A DNA stretch of 64,000 nucleotides from positions 22,001,916 to 22,065,915 of the forward strand of contig JBBCBC010000017.1 of NCBI GenBank assembly GCA_037126765.1, given 5' to 3'. The notes beneath the pieces are model-generated. The model searched no databases. It saw nothing but the letters and a program-made list of their open reading frames with translations, and was not told the DNA's origin. This document shows, piece by piece, positions 1 to 9,797 of this stretch (position 1 is its first letter; the number at the start of each line of letters is the position of its first letter). The DNA is from Stenogyne calaminthoides. Taxonomy: Eukaryota; Streptophyta; Magnoliopsida; Lamiales; Lamiaceae. Both the position numbers and the translations under genes were made by a program.

Positions 1-463
1 TCTGATGACTCATTCTTTTGTGCCAGAGCCAACTGCTACTTTTGGAACTCTTAACAATTAGGCATGCATTTCTTGGACAACTGTTCCAATCTGCTGTATA
101 AATTGTGCCTTTCCTTGAACCAGTTAGCAAGATTTGTTGAGTAGCTCGATTCCTTATTGTACACTGATCCCTCGAGAACTCAACACTGAATCCGTTGTCG
201 CAGAATTGTGATACTGATAGTAGGTTATGCTTTAATCCTTCGACATACGAGACTGCAGTTACTTGTACATCATCATTCTCTAAGGTTTTGAATCCTTTGG
301 TAAAACCAAAGTTATCATCACCGAAGAGTACACGTGGGCTTTCTTGTTCTTTGTAAGAGCTAAGGAGATGTTTACTTCCAGTCATGTGCCTTGAGCATCC
401 ACTATCGATGTACCAGATAGTTGCTTGTACACCTCCTTTGTTGGCCAATCCCACGCGAACCTG
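1..463 (-). pseudogene. pol: Element A pol, N-terminal part (protease and start of GAG-pre-integrase), partial
   Basis: Translation of the minus strand from about 463 gives a copia-type protease with the active-site motif YIDSGCSRHMTG near 415-380. The GAG-pre-integrase region (NLLSVSQFCDNGFS type) follows, and the sequence is cut by the window edge at the start of the WLWHKRMSH motif. No ATG starts this frame. It opens directly after a CAG at 463-461, and a stop in the same frame lies just upstream. It is also out of phase with gag, so pol of this copy could not be reached by simple readthrough. The remaining pol domains are not visible. Confidence 0.8.
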
Positions 464-471
464 TAATCAAA

Positions 472-3045
472 TCAGGTTTTAGGTACCCCTGGTCCTGAGG
501 GGTTAGTGGTGGATTTAGGGATCCACACAAACAGGGCACTTCTATTGTAATCAGATAGATCAGAAGGCCTGATTTGTCTCCCATAAACATACGTCTCTTT
601 ATATGCATTCTGATTGGTATGATTATTCGTACGAGCCTTGAGTGAATCAAAAGACTTGGGATTTTTCTTTACATTTTGTCTTCTTTTAACCTAGTGGGGC
701 TCAGGTGCAGTAGCCCTAGGTCTCTGGTTATAAGGGTAGGTATGACTGCTACCATTACAAGATTCATATCTTTTTGGCATAGATGGTCTTGGCAGTTTAC
801 CTTTAGCTTGCTTGTTAGGCAGCTGACCTTGATTGGGTTTCAGATTAGATTTCCTTTTTATAGGTTGTCTCTTCTGATACCTAATCTGTTGATCAGGTTC
901 AGGTCTCTTCAGAAGAACTGAGTTCTTCTGTTGATTCCTTGGCTGATGCTTAATCTGTTGGGATCCGTTTCTGTTCCCTTTCTGATTAGGCACTTGCCTT
1001 ACTTGCTCAGCAGGTCTCTTTCCCTTATCAGATACATGTTTTGCTTTTTGTGTATCTTTATTAGAGACTCGTTTGATTACACCCTTTTGAAGTGAACCAA
1101 ACGGGGCTTTTGAGGATGTAGAAGGGTTCTCATACCCAATTCCATTCTTGTTAGTCGGCGTTCGAAAATAGGTGTTCATATCTTGAACGGTTTTTTATGA
1201 TTTGGTGAAAACCTCTATTTTCTTGCGCAAACTATCCTCAGTAGATTTGAGACTCTCATGTAGTCGGAAGAGTTCATCAAACTTAGCTTGTAGGATTTTG
1301 AAATCATCAGCTTGCTGTTTGTTGATTGCTAGCTGATCTTTAATCTGCTTCTCCTGATAAGAAGATTTAACTTTCAGAACTTTCAGTTCTTCAGTTACCT
1401 TCTGAGCAGTTTCAGCTGATTTCAGTTCAGCTGCTTTACCGACAACGTTTTCTCTAACAAGCTGATTATTTTTTATCCTTAGCTTATCATTTTCAGCTTC
1501 CACTATTGTATAAGTGTCTACTGCGTTAGAGAGATCATCAAGCAATTGCTCAGAGTAGTGCTGCAAGTCAATCTCTCCAGCAGGTGTGCTAATTATAGCT
1601 GGTGTGGAAATTGAAAAAGCAGAAGGTTTGGAGGTTACCTCAGACTGGTCTTCCTCCTTAGCCATCAGACAGATTTCATCATCATCTGAAGAGAATATCA
1701 GATCTTCATGGTCGAAGAAGTCATCAGCATTGCTTATCAGACAGAAGTCCTCTACTGATGAGTAGCCAGAATCCTCAGAAGGCAGATAGGAATCATCAAT
1801 TCCTGATGTGTCAGCAACCATGGCTTTTCTGTCTCTAAAGCGTTGCTCTCTTCTGTTCCGCTTCTCTTATCTTTCTCTGGGAGTCAGGTCTGGGAAGTCG
1901 GTGCTGTAGTGACCTGGTTTCTCACAGTTGAAGCATGATCCATGATCCACAGAACTTCCTCTGCCAGGTGAGTCACTTCGTCTGTAGGATCTATCAGGTG
2001 ACTTTCCTTTCTGATTGTAATATGAACTTCTTCTTTCAGATCTGGTGTCTCTTCTCTCATCAGACCGATCATCTCTCTTCTTATCTTCTCTGTGATCCCT
2101 TCGGTCATCTGATCTGGTCCTTTCTGGAGATCTGTCAGTTGGCCTCCTATTTCTTCCTCTGTTGTCTTGATAGTCTCTGTAGAATCTACGATACTTACCA
2201 AGTTGAATGTTCGATCTTTCAAGTTTCCTGGTAAGCAGAGCGATCTGTTCAGCTTGGCTTATTATGTTTTCAACAGGTTCAGTGGCCTTTGATCTGCTGC
2301 TGGTTGCTTTGAATGCAACTGATTTTGATGTGGAGGTTGTGGCTTCAGCAGGCGACTCGTCTTCATCTTCTTGCCCTCTTTCTATCAGATCGAACTCATG
2401 GGCTTTAAGACTTAGGAACAAGCTACTTGGCTTCATCTTGGCAATGTCTTGGCAATCCTTGATTACCGTGACTTTCATGTCCCACTTCTTGGTGAGAGAT
2501 CTCAAGATCTTGTAATTGATGTCTTTATCTCACATCTCTCGTCCAAGTTCTCGTAGCTTGTTTACTGACATGGTGATTCTCCCATCGAGCTCGTTGATGG
2601 TTTCATTTGGCAACATTTTTAGCTTCTCGAACTTCACCAGTTCAGCTTGCAATCTGCTGTCTTTGATCTGATCATTTCCTTCACACATCTCAGCAAGAGT
2701 ATCCCACATTTGTTTAGCTGTCTTGAGATACTTTATCTTTTCCTTGGTGATCTTATCCATCGTCTTCATGATTATATGTCTGGCTATTGTATCCAGTGTA
2801 TACAGCTTTCTTTCTTCTGCATCCATCACGGCAGGGCTCTTTCGGACAAGGCTTCCAGGTGCAAAATCTGGATCTCCTCCAACAACTGGATTATCGTGAT
2901 ATATGATGATGGGTCCTCGTTCAATGACTTCCATCATTCTGCCGCTTATTGACCCCAGATGGTTGCACATGTATATTGTCCAATCTGCATACTCATCAAT
3001 TGAAAATTTAGGCAAATCATGATACATACCAGAGGTATTATCCAT
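472..3045 (-). pseudogene. gag: Element A gag, four premature stops
   Basis: One reading frame runs from ATG at 3045 to a TGA at 474-472 without frameshift, but it is broken by stops near 2530, 1867, 1195 and 691. The N-terminal part (3045 to about 2300) is a UBN2-type copia gag domain. A charged Arg/Asp/Ser-rich stretch and a zinc knuckle (CFNCEKPGHYSTDF, near 1930-1890) follow. The last cysteine of the CCHC pattern has become Phe, while element B keeps Cys there. The C-terminal part has an acidic segment, a probable coiled coil (about 1600-1200) and a basic Gln/Asn/Pro-rich tail. The start was chosen because the same MDNTSGMYHD start context is present in B. Confidence 0.85.
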
Positions 3046-3165
3046 GCTGAGTGATTTTGAAAACGAATGAGTTTTGAAAACGGTTTTTCAAGATCTGTTC
3101 AAATGACCACAAAGATTCTTCCTCAAGAATCGATGTACTCAAAGCCAGTGGTCTGTAGAACCACT

Positions 3166-3177
3166 GCTCTGATACCA
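3166..3177 (-). promoter_or_regulatory. Primer binding site of element A (initiator tRNA-Met type)
   Basis: The minus strand reads TGGTATCAGAGC two bases after the LTR end. This is the usual tRNA-Met primer site of plant Ty1/copia elements. Confidence 0.9.
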
Positions 3178-3179
3178 CT

Positions 3180-4857
3180 TGTAGGTCCCGAACGGGTTTT
3201 GTTAGGGCAGAAGTCTAGAGGGGAGGGGGTGAATAGACTTCTGAAAACTTTTCGTGCAGATCAGGTATGATTGCAGTTTGCCTGATCAGAGTGCAAGTGA
3301 ATCAGTTTGGACTGATGTTCAATCTTACTGAGTACCTGAGGGCAGATCAGTTTGATATCTGTCAGTTTAACTGATAGTGCGGAAGCTTGTAAATACCCGT
3401 GTGAAAAACCAATTTTACCAAATCAGATTCTCAAGTCAGTTTTCAATCGGCTGACTAAGGTGTCAACCTGATCAGATCAGTTGCTTGGTGCAGACTGATA
3501 TTAACTTAGAATATGCATGCAATTTTAAGCTCAATTGTGTGTAATAGTGTAAAGCAATAAAGAGCAAGTAAATGCACACAAGATTTTATAGTGGTTCAGA
3601 CGAAACCCGTCCTACGTCCACTCTTCCCTTAACACAAGGGGCACCAACTTAACCAACTTAACCGACTGGACTTAGTTTAATGTGTTAGTCCAACACCCAA
3701 CATATGTTTATCGAGTTCACACTCAACCGATCCCAGAAATCAGAAACTAGAATCCCTAGTCTGAAATCTTGCGAAAACAAACTTAACCTAACTTTGAGTT
3801 TGGGTAAAGATTTGTTGTGGTTCCAACTGGAAATCTATCCTAGTGTTTATGTAGCCAAATGCTAGAGGATGAGATTTCTATGCTAAGAACAATGGGATGA
3901 ACACTTAAGAATAATCTTCAAATTCGGTGTTCTCCGAGCGGAAATTCTGCTATAATTTTTACTTCTTTTTCAGTCTGCTCGATCCGGTCCTTCTTCAATT
4001 TTGAAGAGCAATCCCATTTTATAGACCTCGAAATCAAAGAGTCGTTGGAGAGCAATTTGAATTTTGGGCTATATTAGGTAGGTTGTAGGATTTGATGTGA
4101 CGTGCTCCGAATATCGGCGTGGCCGAATGCATGATTAGCGTCGTTTATGTCCGCAGCGTCGAATCCCGCATTGTCAGCTCTTTTTGTGCACGTGTCGCTT
4201 TCTCTTTGGCTTTGTGAGGCGGCACTTCAGTATTTGTCCATTTGACGTTTGATATTCCTTTTGTAGAATATTCGTCTTGTCTGGTGTACCATTTTGGTTG
4301 ACGCCAGGTGTGAGCTGACCTGATCAGATAACTGATCAATCTACCTTGTAGAGTCTTCTGATGCAGATTGTCTTAGCACAATTTACAGACTCGGCTGATG
4401 TAGGTCTTCTGGTCTTTTGGTAGTCATCTGATCTTCAGGTTACTCTAAGCCTCAGTGTCTTCAGTCATACTGAGTCTTTAGGTTTGTTACTGAGTCTTCA
4501 GGCTTATCTGAGTCTTCAGGTTTATCTGAGTCTTCAGGTTTCAGGTTCATCTGAGTCTTCAGGTTTATCTGAGTCTCAGTGTCTTCTGTCTTCACCTGAT
4601 CATCTGACTTCTTCTTGTCTTCTGCTTGTCTTAGTCTTCTGATCATCTGACCTTATCTGGTCATCTGATAATCTGACCTGACCTATACATATTGAGTTCC
4701 CCCTCAATGTGTGACCTATCGTTTACATCAGCTATCTATACATTTCAGCTGGTCATCTTAATCTGATTCTACGTCATCAGTCAGCTAACAGATCTGACTG
4801 GTCCTATTACAACCTGTTTTGGAACTTCCATCAAAACTAAATACAAATTTCCCAACA
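3180..4857 (-). repeat. 5' LTR of element A (1678 bp)
   Basis: The LTR begins TGTTGGGAAATTTG on the minus strand at 4857 and ends CGGGACCTACA at 3180, so it has TG...CA ends. A TATA-like box (CTATAAAATGGG, minus strand) lies near 4013-4025 and would divide U3 from the transcribed part. U3 holds a run of short direct repeats built on CTGAGTCTTCAGG (about 4460-4600). The LTR of element B is homologous along its length apart from an insertion. Confidence 0.9.
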
Positions 4858-5541
4858 TGGTGTTCTGGCGGCTGATGTTTCATCCCGTATACTAAACTCA
4901 TTGCAAATGTCAGTAATAAAGAAGTTCAGAAACTCTGTACCTATATCTGATCCGATTTTCACAATACTGATACCCTTCTCATTCTGTAATCTCTTGAGCA
5001 GCTCAGGTATCTTTGTTGTAGTTTCATTCTTCTTATTCATGAATACAACCCAGGTAAACTTGGAATAATCATCCACGATTACCAGAGTGTATTTGTGTCC
5101 GCTGAAACTAGGTGGTGTAACTGGTCCAAACAAATCCATGAGAAGCAGTTGCAGTACTCTGCTGGATGCTTGTTCTGGGATCCCCTTAAATGAGGCTTTA
5201 ACCTGTTTTCCCTTCTGACATGCGACACACGTCTGATTCTTAGAGAATATCTCATTCGGGAGACCCTCAACCAAGAACATCCTTACTATCTTGTTAAGAG
5301 TTTTAAAGTTCAGATGACTCATTCTCTTGTGCCAGAGCCAACTGCTGCTTTTGGAACTCTTAACAATCAGGCATGCATTTCTTGGACAACTGTTCCAATC
5401 TGCAGTGTAGATCGTTCCTTTCCTAGAACCAGTTAACAAAATATGTTGAGTAGCTTGATTCTTGAGAGTGCATTGATCAGTCGAGAGCTCAACACTGAAT
5501 CCGTTGTCGCAGAATTGTGAAACCGATAACAGGTTGTGCTT
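4858..5541 (-). pseudogene. pol: Element B pol fragment: GAG-pre-integrase and integrase core, truncated by element A
   Basis: The translated fragment shows the GAG-pre-integrase domain (LLSVSQFCDNGFS, then WLWHKRMSHLNFK), the integrase zinc-binding remnant (CVACQKGKQ) and the catalytic core. The first two catalytic Asp residues are present, in MDLFGPV and GSDIGTEF. The frame stops at AARTP, just before the expected QQNGVAER with the catalytic Glu, because element A was inserted there. The upstream end is cut by a solo LTR at 5542, and the frame resumes at 6848. Confidence 0.85.
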
Positions 5542-6847
5542 TGACCGCACTGTCGAGGTGCGACAAAAATAAATACCCAAATCTACCCTACTAACTCGTA
5601 GTAGTGGCAACTAAGGGGTCGATCCACTAGGAACGTAGAATAATTAATATGCTAATTGTATGAATTTATGAAGACAAACACGCGACACAAAAGGGGGGTT
5701 TTTAAAAGGGATTTTATAACTACTATTAAAATAATAAATTACTAAGAAACCAACAATTAAATTAATTAAGAAAATTTAATAATAAAAAGACATTCCAATT
5801 CACAGTTCATCCATCCCCCGGCTTAACACGATAAATCAACCTCAACGTTTATTCTAATTGTTTTTAGAATTAATGCCCCTCGGGGATCAAAACGCTTCGA
5901 TTTCCCGGTCCTATCCCTTAATTATATTCAATTGCAAAGACGCCTCTTCAAGAGAACCTTTCTAACTAAGCAGTCTAGGTACGCCCATAGATTTAACCTA
6001 GTAGAAGCTTTACGAATTAGGATAGAGAGCAAACAAATTCTCAGGTATGCTAGCTCAACCCGAAAGAACTTGGTTTAATTTACCCTAGTGAACCACCAGT
6101 TGTTACCAATTGTCACCACACATAACAATTACGGATTATGTGTTTAGAACTAACAGACATATTAAAACAATTAACTTAGGCGATCAATCTAAATTAATTA
6201 ATTCCAATACGCAAGAATTTAAACCAGATAAATTAAACAATCCAAAAAAAACAAATATCATAAACGTCTTGAATCAAAACATCAAAGTTAAGCACGGATT
6301 CAGAAATTTCTGGAATTAAAATAAAAATACTAACTAAACATGGTTACAGTCATCTTCCTTGCGTCTCCTGTCTCTCCCATCGCAGCGTCCAATTGCTCTC
6401 TGCTGCTCTCCAATTTCACGTTGCAGCAAACTTATATACTAGGTTAACATTGATAATGGGCTTAAAAGCCTTTCTCCCTTTTATTTGGTGGCGCTACAGA
6501 ACGTGACCACTTATTTTAGTCATCAACTAAACAAGTCATGGGCCCAATTGGGCTGGACTAATCCGTTTGTTGTTCAGCGAGCAACATTGAGCCTCCAATG
6601 TTGGGCCTTTATTTGACACACATCCCGATCAATTCGTGTCCAACATACTCTTATATATGGCTCGTCTCGAACTCTAACGAAGTATTCCAAAAAGACCCTA
6701 AAATTCAACAAAAATACAAGAATAGATCAAGCGTGAAATAATATCATCAAAACACACATAAGTAATTAATTATGTCATCTTAATACAAACGAGCTCAATA
6801 AATTGCACTCTAATCTATTAAAAATATGCATAATTTACTACTGATCA
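5542..6847 (-). repeat. Solo LTR of an unidentified LTR retrotransposon (1306 bp)
   Basis: On the plus strand the element starts TGACCGCACTGTCG and ends TTTACTACTGATCA, giving TG...CA ends. It is flanked by TGCTT on both sides (5537-5541 and 6848-6852). Removing it restores the pol sequence of element B, which matches element A. There is no coding frame and no second LTR, so it is a solo LTR. The minus strand has a good TATA box (GTATATAAGTTTG, near 6428-6440), so I place the sense strand there. The family is not recognised, though the GGGGTCGATCC-type end is common in plant gypsy LTRs. Confidence 0.88.
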
Positions 6848-7083
6848 TGCTTCAAACCATCGACATACGAGACTGCAGTAACCTGTATATCATCATTCTC
6901 TAAGGTTCTGAATCCTCTGGTAAAACCAAAGTTAGCATCACCAAAGAGTACACGTGGGCCTTCTTATTCTGTGTATGAACTGAGGAGATGTTTGTTTTCA
7001 GTCATGTGTCTTGAGCATCCACTATCAATGTACCAGATAGTTTCTTGTACACCTCCTTTATTGGGGAAACCCACACAATCCTG
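6848..7083 (-). pseudogene. pol: Element B pol, protease fragment
   Basis: The minus strand encodes the copia protease active site in the motif around WYIDSGCSRHMT (about 7035-7000), followed by the region leading to GAG-pre-integrase, as in element A. As in A, the frame opens after a CAG at 7083-7081 and is preceded by the gag stop TGA at 7094-7092. The fragment is cut at 6848 by a solo LTR and continues at 5541. Confidence 0.75.
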
Positions 7084-7091
7084 CAATCAAA

Positions 7092-9659
7092 TCAGGCTTT
7101 AGGTACCTCTGTAGGATTGGGTCCTGAGGGGTTAGTGTTACCTTTCGGAATCCAAACAAACAGGCACTTCTATGGTAATCTTCAAGATCAGAAGGCCTGA
7201 TTTGTCTCCCATAAGCATCTACATAATCATACATCTCTTCATGTGCTTTCTGGTCAGTATGATTATGAGTGTGAACCTTGGATGAATCAGAAGACTTGGG
7301 ATTTTTCTGATTAATTTGTCTTTTTTTAATCCGGTGTGGTTCTGGTGCAGATGTCCTGGATTTTTGGTTGAAAGGATATGTACGACTGCTACCATCAAAA
7401 GATTCATATCTCTTTTGCACAAATGATTTCTGCAGTTTACCCTTAGCTTGCTGATTAGGCAGCTTCACCTAATTAGGTTTCAGATCAGAATTTTCCTTCC
7501 GAGATTGTCCTTTCTGATTCCTAATCTGCTGATTAGGTTGAGATCTCTTCAGAAGAACATGATTCTTCTGTTGATTAGGTTGAGGTCCATTTATGTTCCC
7601 TTTCTGATCAGGCACTCGCCTTACCTGTTCAGCAGGTCTTTTTCCTTTCTTTGATACAAATTTGGCATATCGTGTATCTTGTCTAGAAACTTTCCTAAAT
7701 TCACTTTTGGACTGTGAACCATGTTGGACATATGAGGATCCAGAAGGGCTATCAAACCCAATACCCTTCTTATCAGTTAGCTTCCGAAAGTAGCTTGTTA
7801 TTTCATCAACATTTTTAGAAGCTTTTCCAAAAAATCTCTACTTTCTTTTGCAAATTGTCCTCACTTTGTTTTAGACTCTCATGCAGTCGGAAGAGTTCAT
7901 CAAATTTAACTTGGAGGATTTTGAGATCATCAGCTTGCTGTTCCTTAACCAGTTTACCCTGATCATAAGAGCTGACTTTCAGAAACTCCAGTTCTGCAGT
8001 CATCTTCTGAACAGTCTCAACTAATTTTAGTTCAGCAGCTTTACTTGCAGCATTATCTTTGACAAGCTGAATGTTCTCATCCTTTAGCTTATCGTTCTCA
8101 GCTTCCACTATAGTATAAGTGTCTACAGCATTAGAGAGATCATCAAGCAATTGCTCATTGTAGAGCTGCAGGTCAATCTCTCCAGCAGGTGTGCTCAGCA
8201 CAACAGGTGTGGAAACAGAAAACACAGAAGGTTTAGATGTTACCTCATTTTGATCAGCATCCTTGGCCATGAGACAAATGTCGTCATCTGATGAGAACAT
8301 CAGATCGTCGAAGTTGTCGAAATCATCAGCAGTGGTCATCAGGCAGAAGTCTTCTACAGATGAGTAACCAGAATCATCTGAAGGCAGATAAGAGTCATCT
8401 ATCCCGGATGTATCAGCAACCATGGCTTTCCTGTCTCTGTATCTTTGCTCTCTCCTGTTCCGCTTATCTTTTCTTTCTTTTGGAGTCAGGTCAGGGCAAT
8501 CTGCACTGTAGTGACCTGGTTTCTGGCAGTTGAAACATGCTCCAGGTTCCGCGGAATTTCTTCTGCCAGGTGAATCATTTCTTCTGTAGGATCTATCAGG
8601 TGACTTCCCAGTTTACTTTTAATCAGAATTCCTTCTATCAGATCTGTTGTCTCTTCTATCATCAGAACAATCATCTCTCTTATCTTCTCTGTGATCATTT
8701 CTATGATTATCTCTTCTGTTATCAGAACGATTCCTCTCTTGTGATATGTCAGTAGATCTCCTATCTCTTCCTCTGCTGTTCTGATAATCTCTATAAATTT
8801 TTTGATATTTTCCCAGTTGAATGTTGGATCTTTCAAGCTTTTTGGTCAGTAGAGCAATCTGTTCAGCCTGACTCATGATATTTCCAATAGGTTCAGTAGA
8901 CTTCAAACTGCTGCTAGCTGCCTTGAATGCAACTGCTTTTGATGTGGCAGGTGTGGCTTCAGCAGGCGACTCATCTTCTTCTTCTTGGCCTCTTTCAATC
9001 AGGTCTAATTCATGAGCCTTTAAACTGAGAAACAAGTTACTTGGCTTCATCTTAACAATGTCTTGGCAATCCTTTGTCACTGTTACTTTCATGTCCCATT
9101 TCTTGGTTAGTGACCTCAAGATTTTGTAGTTGATATCTTTGTCAGACATTTCTCGTCCCAGTTCACGAAGCTTGTTGACTGACATGGTGATTCTTCCATC
9201 GAACTGATTTATGGTTTCATTGGGCAGCATCTTGAGTTTCTCAAACTTCACCAGTTCAGCTTGCAATCTGTTGTCCTTAATCAAATCGTTTTCTTCGCAC
9301 ATCTCAGCAAGAGTATCCCACATCTGCTTGGCAGTCTTGAGATACATGATCTTCTCACGTGTTATCTTGTCCATCGTCTTCATGATGATGTGTCTGGCTA
9401 CAGTGTTCAGATTGGACAATTTCCTTTCCTCGGCATCCATCAGTGAAGGACTCTTTCTGATTCTGGCTCCAATTGGATATTCTGGATCACCTCCTTCAGC
9501 TGGGTTGTTGTAATAAATGATGATGGGTCCTTATTCAAGAACTTCCATCATTCTACTGCTTATCGCACCCAGATGGTTGCTCATGAGTATGGTCTAGTCA
9601 GTATACTCATCAATAGAGAACTTAGGCAGATCATGATACATACCCGAAGTATTATCCAT
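7092..9659 (-). pseudogene. gag: Element B gag, broken
   Basis: The homologous start of element A gag is at 9659. One frame carries most of the protein, with a stop near 9532, another interruption near 8619, a resumption at 8423-7815, and a frame change before 7468. It has the UBN2-type gag domain and a charged Arg/Asp-rich stretch. The intact CCHC knuckle (CFNCQKPGHYSADC, about 8540-8500) still has the Cys that element A lost. An acidic segment, a coiled-coil-like Lys/Glu/Leu-rich region (about 8150-7830) and a basic tail follow. It would form the nucleocapsid of the virus-like particle if expressed. Confidence 0.82.
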
Positions 9660-9783
9660 GCTGAATGTGAGTTTTGAAAACAAATGAGCTTTAAAACAGG
9701 TTTTTCAAGATCAGTTCAAGTGACCACAATGTTTCTTCCTCAAGAACTGATAATACTCAAAGTCAGTGGTCCGTAGAACCACG

Positions 9784-9795
9784 GCTTTGATACCA
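9784..9795 (-). promoter_or_regulatory. Primer binding site of element B, one mismatch
   Basis: The minus strand reads TGGTATCAAAGC. It is the tRNA-Met site of copia elements with one G-to-A change, two bases from the LTR. Confidence 0.85.
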
Positions 9796-9797
9796 CT

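Larger units (their letters stand above)
1..4857 (-). mobile_element. Element A: SIRE-type Ty1/copia retrotransposon, 5' part, runs off the left edge
   Basis: From high to low coordinate this minus-strand element has a 5' LTR (3180-4857), a tRNA-Met primer site (3166-3177), gag (3045-472) and the start of pol (463-1). The rest of pol and the 3' LTR lie left of the window. Its LTR end at 4857 abuts the integrase reading frame of element B, so A inserted into B. The bases after the LTR (4858-4862, TGGTG) should be one half of the target duplication, but the partner is outside the window. Gag, the long LTR and the copia-type protease motif place it near the SIRE lineage; A and B clearly belong to one family. 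Confidence 0.9.
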
